Assembly: GCA_030620095.1 (NCBI GenBank)
Contig: JAUTXW010005194.1
Span: 728,501 to 792,500, forward strand
Direction of reading: 5' to 3'
Origin: Kuschelorhynchus macadamiae
Taxonomy: Eukaryota; Arthropoda; Insecta; Coleoptera; Curculionidae
DNA: 64,000 nucleotides
A model generated the notes under the pieces. It had not been told where the DNA came from. It saw only the letters and a list, made by a program, of their open reading frames with translations, and ran no database searches. This document shows positions 1 through 12,112 of this stretch, in pieces. The position numbers and the translations under genes were made by a program. The stretch's first letter is position 1. Each line of letters opens with the position of its first letter.

Positions 1-765
1 TTTTTTTCTCCGTTTTTTATATACGCTTTTTCGAAAATGTGTACATTTTAATATTTTTCTTTTATTTGCGTCTTCTGTATTTTTCAAACAATTGATTTTG
101 ACATGATTTATGATCAAAGGTAATGCCCCTAAAAGTGTTAATATAATCATTATATACAGAGGCGTCCCAAAAGCTGGACGCCAACATTTAAATTCAAATA
201 TTCTGTTTTTGTTACACTAATTCCAAGAACATTGGAGTTTAGAACTTTTATTTTACACTGTTTTAAAACTCCTAGCAACGAACTATGATTGTTACCTATG
301 ATAAAAACGTCAATCACATAAATTCAGTAAAAATCGTGTTTTTTAGAAAAACCTGACTCTTTAGGTATAGGAACATGCTATAACTCTTAAAAGTAAATTT
401 AACTATCTTTCAGTTTTTAAAAAATACATACGGGGTGTTCCATAAGAAAAAAAGCATTTATGTCCTCTTTTATAAGTAATGGAGTTAGCAATAATTTTGG
501 ATCACCCTGTACAATATCGTGCCCTGGACTTACTTAAGCCACTACCCAAATTTCAATTTTATATGAAGTAAAAATACGGAAAAATCAAAATTTAATTCAG
601 GTCATATTTTTCATTGTGTGAGTTAAAAGTAGCGATCTGCTAAAGTAGGCAGATACCACGGTAGCAGATGGCTCCTTGGCCCTTAAACAAACAGCGTCAT
701 GTTTTGGTCGATTCTCGACAGAATGGTGAAGGAGTAATCCTTACCGCTAGTTCTTTCGTTTCTTT

Positions 766-767
<2 letters not shown>
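1..767. repeat. Dispersed repeat, copy 1 (direct duplicate of 1938-2737)
   Basis: This stretch matches 1938-2737 almost base for base in the same orientation, from the T-rich start through 'cagataccacggtagcagat' to 'agttctttcgtttc' at its end. Copy 2 carries about 30 extra bases near 2457-2490. Both copies run into a (TA)n tract. Internal motifs such as 'cagaggcgtccc' and 'atcaccctgta' resemble ends of TA-targeting DNA transposons. There is no coding potential. The family is unknown and the repeat may continue beyond the left edge. Confidence 0.8.

Positions 768-811
<44 letters not shown>
766..811. repeat. (TA)n microsatellite
   Basis: An almost pure TA tract joins repeat copy 1 to the inverted-repeat element that starts at 811. 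The element's TA target site merges into the tract. Confidence 0.95.
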
Positions 812-815
<4 letters not shown>

Positions 816-1533
816 GGTGTCTATTTTAGGGTATACCACTATTGCTATTTCATAAACGGCAAGAGATAGGATGTTGGTTAAATTAGAGAAAAAGTGTCCT
901 TTATGAGGGACGTTAATAATCCGTTTACAGATTTTTAATTTTTTCCTTTGTTCCTAAAATACCGGGTATTTTGTAAAGATTGCCCCAAAATTATTTTATT
1001 AAATATCTCAAGAAGTTTGTACTTTAGAAAAAACTTTTATACAACACTTACTTACTTTGATGTTCTCTACAAAATGGCGCCCTCGGATTTTCAATCTGAC
1101 GTTTCGTCTACCGGCCACCATTATCAATTTTTTTTTAAATACGGACCTGCATATTTTATTTCATTTTCTTGAAGAACAATTTACAGTTTATACATTAACT
1201 AACACCAAGAACATTTTTATCGACGTTTCATACTGTTATATTCATCTTCATGTTTCCTTTTTCTTGTACGGCTCTGGATTTTCACTGTGGGCTTCTTCAT
1301 AAATATCTATTTATGAATACAATTAAATTTTTTTACGTTTCATCACAAACGAAATTACAATTACATACCTACTGATATTAAAATGGTTTGAGTTTTAAAG
1401 TTAATTATTTATAGTAAGGCGGCTGTGCAAAAACAGTTGAATTCCATAAAAGACACATTTCTCTAATTTAACCAACTTCGTATCTCTTGCCGTTTAGGAG
1501 ATAGCAATAGTGGTATACCCTAAAATAGACACC

Positions 1534-1538
<5 letters not shown>
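811..1538. mobile_element. Non-autonomous TIR element (MITE), ~728 bp
   Basis: The left end (TACAGGGTGTCTATTTTAGG) and the right end (reverse complement of CCTAAAATAGACACCCTGTA) form terminal inverted repeats. They stay well matched for about 90 bases inward, to 'attagagaaa' on the left and 'tttctctaat' at about 1459 on the right. TA lies outside each end, as expected for a Tc1/mariner-superfamily target site. The interior has only short spurious ORFs and no transposase, so the element is non-autonomous. (TA)n tracts flank both ends. Confidence 0.8.

Positions 1539-1587
<49 letters not shown>
1539..1587. repeat. (TA)n microsatellite
   Basis: A TA tract directly abuts the right end of the inverted-repeat element at 811-1538. 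The following 1588-1937 holds unremarkable AT-rich DNA. Confidence 0.95.
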
Positions 1588-1590
<3 letters not shown>

Positions 1591-1937
1591 TAGTCATCGT
1601 ATTATGGCTTAATTTTAATTTGAAAGTCAAAATATTACATTCTAATCCTAATCCACAGTAAAAAACGTTTTTGGTTTTGTAAAAAGCGAAATATTGGAAA
1701 GTACAGACATACATATATTCAATATATTTTCTAGAGCCTATTCAGAATTGAAGCAACGTTCTCGGAAATAGACAGCTTCAAAGCTACATCACAACTGTCC
1801 TATACAAGGTGTTACGTTATACCGTGTCATTTTTGCAAAACTTTAGATCCACAGAACTTTTTTAAAAAGGGTAATTTTAATGATTTTTTCTAACTGTGTT
1901 AATCTACACCTAAATACCAAAAAACGATTTCTAGCGA

Positions 1938-2736
1938 TTTTTTTTTCTCCGTTTTTTATATACGAGGTTTTTTCGAAAATGTGTACATTTTAATATTTTT
2001 CTTTTATTTGCGCCTTCTGTATTTTTCGAACAATTGGTTTTGACCTGATTTATGATCAAAGGTAATGCCCCTAAAAGTGTTAATATAATCATTATATACA
2101 GAGGCGTCCCAAAAGCTGGGCGCCAATATTTAAATTCAAATATTCTGTTTTTGTTACACTAATTCCAAGAACATTAGAGTTTACAACTTTTATTTTACAC
2201 TGTTTTAAAACTCTTAGCAACGAACTATGATTGTTACCTATTATAAAAACGTCAATCACATAAATTCAGTAAAAATCGTGTTTTTAAGAAAAACCTGACA
2301 CTTTAGGTACCTATAGGAACATGCTATAACTCTTGAAAGTAAATTTAACTATCTTTCAGTTTTTAAAAAATATATACGGGGTGTTCCATAAGAAAAAAAG
2401 CATTTATGTCCTCTTTTATAAGTAATGGAGTTAGCAAGCATTTTGGATCACCCTGTACGACATCGATTCGATTTGCATATTGAAGCTAAGTGCCCTGGAC
2501 TTACTTAAGCCACTACCCAAATTTCAATTTTATATGAAATAAAAATACGGAAAAATCAAAATTTAATTAAGGTCATATTTTTCATCCAGTAAGTTAAAAG
2601 GAGCCATCTGCTAAAGTAGGCAGATACCACGGTAGCAGATGGCTCCTTGGCCCTTAAACAAACATAGCGTCGTGTTTTGATCGATTCTCGACAGAATGGT
2701 GAAGAAGTAATCCTTACCACTAGTTCTTTCGTTTCG

Positions 2737-2737
<1 letters not shown>
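1938..2737. repeat. Dispersed repeat, copy 2
   Basis: Direct duplicate of 1-767 with small indels and about 30 extra bases near 2457-2490. It ends in a (TA)n tract at 2738-2777. The last ~115 bases reappear inverted beyond that tract. Confidence 0.8.
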
Positions 2738-2782
<45 letters not shown>

Positions 2783-2945
2783 AACAGAAATTTCAATTTC
2801 TGTGCGGTTCTTGGTCGTAAAAGTTATACGAAACCAGTAACGGTAAGGATTACTCCTTCACCATTTTGTCGAGAATCGACCAAAACATGACGCTATGTTT
2901 GTTTCCAGGGCCAAGGTATATCTGCTACCGTGGTATCTGCCCCGG
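2618..2945. repeat. Inverted repeat with a (TA)n loop
   Basis: The left arm (about 2618-2735, 'gcagataccacggtagcaga' through 'gattctcgacagaatggtga') recurs as its reverse complement at about 2835-2941 ('ccattttgtcgagaatcgac' ... 'ctgctaccgtggtatctgc'). A (TA)n tract (2738-2777) and some 50 unique bases separate the arms, so the region could fold into a long hairpin. Confidence 0.75.
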
Positions 2946-3031
2946 CAAGGCTCATCAGGCAGTTTCCTTGGGGGGTATCGGTATTAAAATTAATTTCGGT
3001 TCTTCATATAATTCGAGAATGTAATAAAATA

Positions 3032-3849
3032 TACAGGGTCGTTTTTAAAAACTGAACTTGATCCACGCTTAACATTTTTGGGCCACTCTTTATAATTTAT
3101 ATCTGTATATTGTAGTTCCAAGGGCTGTAAAAAAATCTGATTTCTTTTTATATCAAGGCTATTTTAAATATTTTCATTGTTATAATTTAATAGTTTATTT
3201 GGGACGAGAATAATTTAAAAAATTAAATAAATTCACTAGATGAATTTTGTTATTAAAATTAAGTTTATTATTTAAAATTGAGTCAATAATAGAAGAGCAT
3301 ATCACAGTTATAACGCTTACTATTGGTAATCATGTTGTGAAAACAGAGTTGTTGTAAAGGGGGACAAAAAATTTAAATTTGTAATCAATTGGCATATTTT
3401 ATTTTTTTTAATCTTCTTATGTTTTATGAGCATATTTAGATAAATGCTAAGAAAATCTAAGGCTGGAATTACTGTTATTAGGGATATTATTTTGACTTAT
3501 CCATATTTTAAACGCTTGTAACTTTTTTATTTCTTAACTTATCGAGTTGAACAAAAAAAAACACATTTCAAAAAGTAAGAAATTAAAATGTAAAGTGTAT
3601 TACATCAGAGAAATCAGAAAAAAAATAGCTATCTATCTAACTATCCGATGAGTAAACAATATACCCAGGATTCCATTAGAAAAAAATGTAAGTTGAGGCC
3701 ATAATTTTTTTTTGAGTGTATTCGCTATAACACTGGCGGCACAAAAAACTTGGCAAGTAGACCTATAACTTGTTTTTTTTTGAACAACTGTTAAAAAATA
3801 AAATTTACAAGCTTTTAAAATGTGGACAAGTTAAAATAATAACCCTGTA
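3032..3849. mobile_element. Possible TIR element, ~0.8 kb, no transposase
   Basis: The segment opens with TACAGGGT and closes with ACCCTGTA, with TA at both outer edges. The next ~30 bases of the two ends are only loosely complementary (both contain 'acttg' followed by 'tccac'). There is no coding sequence inside. It may be an old mariner-type MITE, or two unrelated ends. Confidence 0.4.
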
Positions 3850-4412
3850 TATTTGCATCTGCAAGTGTGAAATATTTTCAAAAAATCGGTTTGTCAGCTG
3901 TTGGTTTGGGCGGTGTTGTCTTTATCTTTTTCACAAATAATTATAATCCAGTGAAGTAAAAACGTTCATGTTTTTCCTTTTATTAAAACTTTAACATTAA
4001 ACTCGGAATATTGTTAATTATTTAATGAATTGATTTGAATAAGGCTGATATCTGCTTGGAAAAAAGTCCTCTAGGTGCTGTAGGTAAAATTTTTTGTAAA
4101 ACAGTTGTCAGTTGTACATCTAATCTATGAAATCAAAACCCAACGAAAATGAAAAATATCAATTTGTAAACTGCCAGTCACGGGTTCTTTTAAGGATCAG
4201 CACAATGTTTGCAAAATGTCATTGCCGCATACTTTGAAAATTATATAAATTGTTGAAACAGTGTTTATAAAAGAAAGCAGCTTGGTGCTGTGTTTTTCAA
4301 TATTCACATTATTTTTAAAAATATGTTAAAAAAATGTCACTTAGAACGGAATCTTTCACGGTCAATTAAAGAATCATGCTTCTTGGGATTAGACCGTGTT
4401 AAATTAGAATTA

Positions 4413-4455
4413 CTATCCGACATTTCGCCTTCGATTGAACGAGGTATCTTCAGGG
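4413..4455 (-). ncRNA. Hammerhead-ribozyme-like motif in PLE terminus
   Basis: Read on the minus strand, CTGAAGA is followed by a short imperfect hairpin (ACCTCG ... CGAAGGC) and then GAAA. This is the order and spacing of the two conserved core boxes of a hammerhead ribozyme (CUGANGA, stem II, GAAA). Penelope-like elements are known to carry such motifs in their pseudo-LTRs. Stem III and the cleavage site are not resolved by eye. Confidence 0.45.
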
Positions 4456-5270
4456 ATCTTGACTAGACTAGATATGAACATTCAATGAGCTCGAAGAAAT
4501 TCAGGGGGTAGCGAAGAACAACATTACCTAACAGTGGTTCCTTATCATCGTCCTTTGGCGAAGTTGGATTACTATATCTTTTAATTGAACGCGTAATATC
4601 TTTCTGAGAGCTTTAGTCAGTTTCGATGTTTCCGATGTTAAAGAATCTTTGATCAGAAATCGAAATAGCTCTGAATACTAGTGAGTTAATAACCGATTTT
4701 TTTTGTGCTGGATGATGATGGGAATTTTCATTTAAGTATCTATTTGTATGCGTCGGTTTTCTGTATACAGAATATCCTAATGTACAATTTTCCTTCCTTT
4801 GAACACATACATCTAGAAAGGAAATCGTTCCATTGGATTCAATTTCCATTGTGAATTTGATATTATGATGTTGTTCATTCAGGTGGTCCAGAAATTGAGG
4901 AGATTGTCCAGTCTATGAGGCCAAACAACAAAAGTATCATCTACATATCTGAACCAGTGTTTTGGTTTTAGTGAACCGGATGTTAGAGCAATATCCTCAA
5001 AGGCTTCCATAAAGATATTCGTTACCACAGGTGATAGATGAGATCCCATAGCTGCCCCTGAAGTTTGTTCATAAAAAGTTCCTTGAACACTGAAATAAGT
5101 AGATGTAAGACAAGCTTCCACTGGGCCTATAAATTCTTATCGAGATTATTATGACCCAATATGTCCGATATGGACACATGGTCAGGGTTCGGCGAACACA
5201 AGTCGGGTATAAAAGCCCGCCTGAATCTCTTCAAGTTCATTTAGTGTTTAGATCTCGTGGAGTAAAGATA

Positions 5271-5310
5271 CCTCAAGATGCCCCGTGAAATTGAAAGCGA
5301 AACGTCGGAT
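5271..5310 (+). ncRNA. Degenerate hammerhead-like motif, inverted partner
   Basis: This is the opposite-strand partner of the motif at 4413-4455. It has CTCAAGA in place of CTGAAGA, then a possible stem and GAAAC. One core base is changed, so activity is unlikely. It mainly supports the inverted terminal-repeat structure of this PLE remnant. Confidence 0.25.
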
Positions 5311-5885
5311 AGTAATTTGAATTTGACAAAGTCTAATCTCAAGAACCATGATTTCTTAAAGGTGTACTGTATTTTGCCTTTAACAATGTGTTGAGTGAAG
5401 CAAAATTGTGTTAACCTCATATTTTACGAAATTTTACCGCGTTCAACAAGACATACGATCGATGCATAAAGCGTACGTTTGGTAACCATTGGAACTTATA
5501 TATAGGTATTTCTCGTATTTAATAAGCATTTCATTTAAGCTACTATATCTATAATATTATTTTAACCTAAATTTGAGCAAAATAACCACGTTGTCGCTGA
5601 TAATTTCATACACCCGCTTTGTTAAATGGAAGCTGACTATATGAGCCCAGTGTCTGAGTGAAGTTGGCTCAACTATCAAAACTATGGTTTTTAAAGAAAT
5701 TTGCTAAATTAACGAAAAACCTATTAAAAACTATAATATGTTTCTGATGTCATCTGATATGTTTATTGAATTTGAGCGTAATATATTACATTTTTGTAAC
5801 AGAAAAAATATCTTACAAATTCAAAAAAATGTCGATTAAAATAAAATCAACGAAGCCAAACAACAGCAAATTACCGTTACGTTAC

Positions 5886-7325
5886 ATCGCCTTTTCGACT
5901 GATTAGTGCTTCTAAGCTGCTTGTAAGTCTTGACATAGTTTGGCATTCATCTGTTCAAAATTTCTTGGAAACGGGTTCGTAATTCTGCATTGGTTTTTGC
6001 GGGATTTAATCGAAGCTTTTTCTTCATGATAAGCCACCAAATTTCAATCGGCGACAGATCTGGGCTACTGGATGTCCATTTTACGAGCGAAATATGGTTT
6101 TCTAACAGCCACTCTTACTTTTTTAGCCGTATAACGAGTGGCACCATCTTGTTGGAAGATACACTCTATATTATTTAAACGCATTTTTTCAATTAGGGGT
6201 GTTAAGTTATTTTGAAGCACAATGACGTACTTATTAGAATTCATAATACCTTTCACAAAGTGTAAGTTTCCCACTCCACTAACTGACATGGATCCCAAAA
6301 TCATAACCGAAGCTGATAATCGGGGATGAAATTTGACACAGGTTAGGTTGCAATATAATTTCATAAAATAAACATATGTTTTAATAGAAAACGAACTTAT
6401 TCCTACAAAAACCTGAATAAACAACGCTAAGTATTATTTGAATCAAAAATCAGTTTTCAACCTATTAACTTACACAGGAAGAGGAACATTTTTTGCTTTT
6501 TGACCGGGTGAGCTTGTATGTACGGGGTGAGTTATTATATTATGACACCCACCTACAGGGTTATTTATTAACAAAGATAGAGAAAGTGTAAATACAAAGA
6601 GTGTAGGGCAAGAAATACGTTTTTTTTGGCGTTTTAAAAGAAACCCTATAGTTTTTATATTTACACTTTTGCTCTATCTTCGATAGGTCTGTAGGTAGGT
6701 GTCAGAATATAATGACTTACCCTGTACATTTTTGAAACAAGTCAAAAAGTAATTGTCACTCTTTCTATCAGGTGATCAAAAAGAAGCTAAATAATTTTTT
6801 CTTACTAAATACATCGTAAATAAACAAGCTGGTTTTTCATAATCAACAAAATTTGGCTGAAACAATATAAATGGCAAAATAGTTTTTTGTATCGAATAAC
6901 TAAAATCTTTTTTTTTTTGGGACAAATCGTTGCCTTTTCCAGAAGTTAATAAAAGCACCATAGAAAAATATATGCATCGGGGGATAGCCGCAAATTATCT
7001 TTGGCAAGTGTCTGCGGTCGCTACTCTCGACTGTCGGCCTCCTCAACACACTTAGCAACATTGCGAGGGGGCCTGAATGTTGCCTTGTCTTGTTCGATCT
7101 ACTGCGTTGCTATATTGATCTATTTTACTATCACCAATGCATACTTCAAATCTGGCTCGGTTCGGAGACCATAATTTATGTTCCTTTGCCCAAGCTAATC
7201 AATTTTTTTCTGAATCTTTGTCAGTTATCGGTTTTTGGGCCTCAGATGCAGTGGTTTTATACAGTTGAATTATATTTCGAACTGTAATCTCGATTTATTA
7301 ACACTGTCGGCGATTTAGGAGGCAT
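5886..7325 (-). pseudogene. Tc1-like transposase remnant, interrupted
   Basis: Minus strand. The N-terminus starts at the ATG at 7325 with MPPKSPTV, and pieces resembling LAWAKEHKLWSPN and RFEVCIGDS follow down to about 7090. After an unrelated stretch (about 6430-7080) the protein resumes at about 6345 with GSMSVSGVGNLHFVKG. It continues through the catalytic block IFQQDGA at about 6130, then sequence like SPDLSPIE, and ends near 5886. This is the order seen in Tc1-family DD34E transposases. Stops and frameshifts are frequent, and the intervening DNA includes a separate MITE (6521-6726). It is clearly inactive. The exact borders of the parent element were not found. Confidence 0.75.
6521..6726. 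mobile_element. Short MITE (~206 bp) inside Tc1-like remnant
   Basis: The ends TACGGGGTGAGTTATTATAT and its near reverse complement ATAATGACTTACCCTGTA bound a compact inverted-repeat element, with TA at both outer edges. Complementarity continues inward through 'gacaccYacctacag' and 'agatagagMaaaRtgtaaata', so most of the element can fold on itself. It has no ORF. Confidence 0.75.
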
Positions 7326-7329
7326 TTTG

Positions 7330-8659
7330 TCCTTTCAAATACACTACACTAATGTGCGAAAGTTAATTAAAACGTCAAAATCGGCTTTTTAGCAACATCA
7401 AATGTTATCATTTGTTTTACAAATCCTACGTGGATTTGACTGAAGCTGATAAACCGGTCAAAGATGGCAATTCCGAAATAAAAACTCTTGTCAAAGCCTT
7501 GTCGGCCTTGTTATCTTTCCATAAACATTTAAAAAACCAAAAGTAATATATTTTAAATAAAATTTTAATTTGACCTGAAATAAATTCGCAGATATCATGT
7601 TTTTGAGGGTTGGGCTAACTTCGCTGAGACAGGGCTTGTGGTTACGAGATGACCTACATTTCACGCAAAGGAAACTAATACTCTAATAAACCTGCCCTAC
7701 TAATTGCGTTGCCCAGATTCTCTGTGTATTTGAGATAGTTAAAAAATTTGCAACATTTTTGGTTACCTACCTAGAATTTTTTAAGGAAATACTTCATTTT
7801 AAAAGGGGATTCTGCGTAAAGCCAGCAAATTAGTTCATAAAGTGGTGAGGCTACAGGTAGATAAATAAAGACCGGATTATATGCAACATAAAATAATTAA
7901 AATATGCAATATAATTGTCGAAAATATGGTAAACGTAGCAGAATTATGCAAAAAAGTACAGAACGTTTTTGCTGTACGCGTATTGTATTAAATAGAAATG
8001 CAATTTTAAACAATTTCTATAGTTGATAAGTAAACTACCATATTGTTCCATGTTTTCCATGTTAAAATTATGACATCGGTCGACCAAAATTATCTTGAAG
8101 CCAGAAAAAATGCGTTTCACATCCTCAGCTTTATGACAACAAACCATAACTTAAATGTTGGCGCTATCTTAACGACAATCTGGTTAGATAAAATTGCGCT
8201 AGTACCTTTGTTGTATCCATTTCCTGACATAGAGATTAAAAGCTGGATTATTTTAGCACTCGTTTAAGTTTTTCATTAGATTTCTCAGGGATATAAGCTA
8301 ATAAAATTTCATTGTTACCATTTTATTCCATTACCCTAAGGGATACACATAAGGGGAGTTTTTAGTTTCAATCTTTTTTTAAATAATCAGGTTCAGGTAT
8401 ATGTAAAAAATAGATTACATGGATTAAATTGGGATACAAAATCGGTAAATTTCCTTTAGTAGCACATATATTCTGTCTTTTTAAAATTTTTATTGGGCCC
8501 CATATTATTCCATCATATGGGATTCCCATCAATATTTAACCAGTTTCTACCTATACCACACTTGATTTTTAAGTAGATTTTACATTGACACACTCCATCA
8601 TTAATTTTTCTGCAAAACTTAAAGTCAATTGAATAAGATTTTTTTTTCGTTGATTTAAA
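7330..8659. other. No recognisable feature
   Basis: AT-rich sequence with only short ORFs that resemble nothing. No terminal repeats, RNA genes or transposase motifs were seen. Confidence 0.6.
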
Positions 8660-9591
8660 AAAAAAATATATTTGGCCGCCATTTTGTCCCGCCATCTTGA
8701 ATTCGTACCACAACTTTACCAGTTTATCTCTATATTAAGGACATTTTTAGACGATAATTTTCCTCAAAGATGGATTGTTACTCCTGGACCTGTAAGATGG
8801 CCCCCTCGATCTCCGGATCTTTCGATTTTAGATTTTTTTTTTATGAGGTTTCACGCAAAATAAAATATTTAAAACAGATCAGTCTGTAGTAGAGCTTCGT
8901 GCGGCAATCGACTTAACTTTCCGAAATTTGCAAAGAAGGCCTATGATTCTTTTGAACGCTACTAGAAGAATAACGAAAATGTGCCAGTTTTGCATATCGT
9001 TTTTTTAGAATTACACCGTTGTATGTACACAGGAGTAAACTTTTCGTTAGGAAGATTTGAAAATTTCGATATGCCTGACATAAACAAGATTTAAATTCCA
9101 ATGTTTTAATGAAATATTTATTATGATGGTATCAAATACAAAAGGTTTTTAAACGAATAACATTTTAATGAAATGTCCTAAAAATTGTATAAACTAAGAA
9201 ATAACATACAACTATGTCTAAACATGAAACCAAAATGTTATTTTATATTCCCTGCCTAAAATCTAACACTTTGATGAGAAGACTTATTTATAGCTTTAAA
9301 ATTGTCTTGTAATATTCATAGTCTACCTGCGGCATATGTTTCAGCATCGATTTAATCGCAGATATCTTCTCTGCTCATAAGATATGTTTTACATTGTTTG
9401 GTTTTGGAATTATTACTGTTGTATTTGTTGCTGCTTGTGTTACGTTTACAGATCTGAGAAGAATGTTTTCTTCAGTATAGATGTTTTATATTTTGTGAAA
9501 AACTTAAACTGATTATTTTCGAATACAGAAACAACAGGCTATCAATTTTATAAGATATCAGAAAGTTTTTTTAATGGGACAGCCCGTGTAT
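8660..9591 (+). pseudogene. rosa-like transposase C-terminal remnant
   Basis: About 8735-8845 encodes FLDDNFPQRWI...VRWPPRSPDLSILDFFF, the third catalytic block (SPDLxxLDF) of the D-type mariner relatives found elsewhere in this window. Downstream, in changing frames, come VVELRAAIDLTFRNLQRRP-like and FENFDMPDINK-like C-terminal pieces to about 9095. An element-like right end, 'atgggacagcccgtgta', sits at about 9573-9590. The N-terminal two thirds and the left end are missing. The sequence at 8665-8720 ('ggccgccattttg', 'cgccatcttgaatt') also occurs near 30118-30170. Confidence 0.65.
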
Positions 9592-10300
9592 TATATGTTC
9601 ATAAAATGGGCTTCTTCTTGCTGATTATAAATATGCCATATACTTTAAAAACACCCGAGTAATTAGTAAATCCAATAAGTTAAAATGTAAGAAAGTTATA
9701 AACATTTCAAATGCTATCAAGATAGATTGAACGCACTATACAAATGTTCGTCACTTTGCCATCAGTAAACGTGACACAAGTTAAAGTTACCAGATCAACA
9801 ATTATTTTCTGTATACAAATTGTACATAAAAAGTGGAAAATAATTTTAGTATGATAACAAAATTGTATGTGTTCACATACAAATTTGTTATAGTATGAAA
9901 GTTCAGTTTCCTAACAGTGAAAACTGCGACATGCGACCGTGTTAGTCTGCAAATGTCTAGAACAAGGCACACACAATGTCATTATCCAAAAATATCATTT
10001 TTGGAAAACATTTTACATACAACTATGTAATTCTAAACAAAACATATGCGAAATGGCCGTTATTTTGAAAACTTTCTCCTTGTTCAAAATGTTCCTTTTT
10101 TTTTTTTCCTAACTTAAGTTTTAAGTAAGATAGGTAATTATTGTTTTGTTTTTTTATAGAACATCTTAGTATTGGACACAAAAGTACATTTCAGAATATG
10201 TTAAATTTTGAGCTTGTTTTTCAAAATAACTGCATACATCTATATATCTATATAGTTTTGGAAAGCCCACATTATTCGTAATAAAAAATAGAGAATAATA
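9592..10300. other. No recognisable feature
   Basis: AT-rich DNA with no coding, RNA or repeat boundary that I can identify. Confidence 0.55.
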
Positions 10301-10501
10301 TACAGGGTATCCCATAAAAAAATAACTTTTGACCTGGCCCCGTATTCTTATTATGCAAGCAGCACTGAATTCTACGGAAAAACTCATATTAGGAACAGTT
10401 TTCGCCTTTTTAGTAAATTATCAGATAGCTGGGTTATGAGGGGTACCTAAAAATGCACTATTTTCAAAAGGGCAAAATTGTCGAAAATGGGATACTCTGT
10501 A
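10301..10501. mobile_element. Short MITE (~201 bp)
   Basis: The ends TACAGGGTATCCCAT and ATGGGATACTCTGTA are inverted repeats with one mismatch, and TA is at each edge. There is no coding sequence. It belongs with the TA-targeting elements that dominate the window. Confidence 0.7.
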
Positions 10502-11250
10502 CCTTAAATTACGAAATTCCAGACTTAAATATTTTCATCGGTTTTTTAAATGTAGACTTACAACCCTGTGCTGTTTGTTATTAACTTGTTAGATACAAGC
10601 GTATTTTTGTCTACTGATGTAAATGACTATATTTTGAATTACCTTTATCAGCATATTTCATACTTGAACAATGGTATTGCATGGTTTAATTGGATTTATC
10701 ATAGTCTTGTAAGACTAAATTAATTTATTTAAATAATGCTATAATTAAATATGGACACCCTTCTTAATATGAAATGCATTTGGGACAAATTGCTTTTTGT
10801 ATAATCTAGTGACTTCGGTATGTTAGAAAAGTTAAAGATATATTTTCGATAGCAGTAGTTTCGGAAGTCTAGGGAACCACGATGTCTTTTTCATCCATTT
10901 TTGTCAGAGAAATAGCTCATTACTGCCATTGAACATTATATATATATTTTTGAATTATCGTATCTAATCATTTACACGATACTGACTTATTGATTAATTT
11001 ATGTACTTGTTTTTATATAAATATGTTATGGAGTTGTTATTAAGTATAGTTTTTTCGGCAGTTTTTGTTTTGAAAAGTTCCATGTGAATTTTTTGATCGC
11101 GTATTTATAGAAGTCTATTAAGAGATTTATTATATACACTACACATACTAATTTTTTATTAGATATTGAAAATAAATGTGTGTAAACGATAATCTGTGTT
11201 TTCATTTTGGACGATAAAAATATTAAGAAAAGAACCTGTGCTTCAGAAAT

Positions 11251-11254
<4 letters not shown>
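10502..11254. other. No recognisable feature
   Basis: AT-rich sequence leading into a long TA microsatellite. No feature could be supported. Confidence 0.55.
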
Positions 11255-11305
<51 letters not shown>

Positions 11306-11308
11306 ACA

Positions 11309-11390
<82 letters not shown>
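11255..11390. repeat. (TA)n microsatellite, ~135 bp
   Basis: A nearly pure TA tract with a 'tgtatacatatgta' interruption near 11300. It gives rise to spurious Tyr-Ile ORFs on both strands, which are not genes. The following 11391-12110 shows nothing recognisable. Confidence 0.95.
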
Positions 11391-11391
<1 letters not shown>

Positions 11392-12112
11392 CAATACCAC
11401 ATTACCGCTTTATGAAAAAAAAAGTGTTAGTTTTTACAAAATATTTGTTTTAAACAGTGCATATAAGCTTATTTTTATTTCTTCTAGAACATTTCAATTT
11501 ATCGTTTTAGGCAATAATAGAATTTTTTTCTTGTTTTACCGAAAATGACTATAAAATGAAATAAAATGGCTGGCACATCGCCATCTTGAAAATTAACGCT
11601 GTTATGCAAATACAACACAAATTAACTGTTACAAAAATTATTCAGAGGGCTATTAAAAATATTGGAGTAAAATGTTCTTTGGATTAATTCTCTTAGTACC
11701 CAAAACTATTTTTAAATCGAAGTGCTCTAAAAAATGAGGAAATAAATTTATTTTGGACTTGTCGAAACAAGTATTTTATAAATAGTGACTGTATTTTTTT
11801 TTATATAACTGCAATGTTGCATTTTCAAAAAAAGGCTGTCCAGCCGCCATTTTTGAAACCAAAGCTCTCACCTTGTGAATTTCAGGCGGTAGAGTAGTAG
11901 TAAATAGAGGACATCGGTCAGGATTGATAAACCATTGTGTTCTAAGCGTTACGTTTGGAACACGATTCCTGAAAATAAATCTCAACAGTGTCACCAGAAC
12001 CACCGATGAAATTTGTTGGTTCCCGGTTGTTACGTTTTTAAACCGTTTTTCGGAAACCGTTGTCAGGTTTCTGTCAATTGGAAGGGTTAATCAGGTTTGG
12101 AAACGTTATACA

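Larger units (their letters stand above)
4373..5345 (-). pseudogene. Penelope-like retroelement remnant (reverse transcriptase)
   Basis: Minus-strand reading gives reverse-transcriptase pieces typical of Penelope-like elements. One at 5121-4879 contains a YVDD active-site motif in the context RYVDDTFVVW, preceded by GAAMGSHLSPVVTNIFME. A second at 4849-4613, in another frame, reads NGTISFLDVCV...VYRKPTHTNRYL, the usual block after the catalytic domain. The frame change and the missing N-terminus and GIY-YIG nuclease show it is dead and internally deleted. Inverted terminal sequences (about 4375-4455 and 5262-5345) match each other as reverse complements, like the pseudo-LTRs of these elements. 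The neighbouring 3850-4370 and 5346-5885 show nothing recognisable. Confidence 0.85.

Noticed and set aside
11776..12003. 75-residue minus-strand ORF with possible transposase flavour
   Set aside because: No catalytic motif or terminal repeat supports it.
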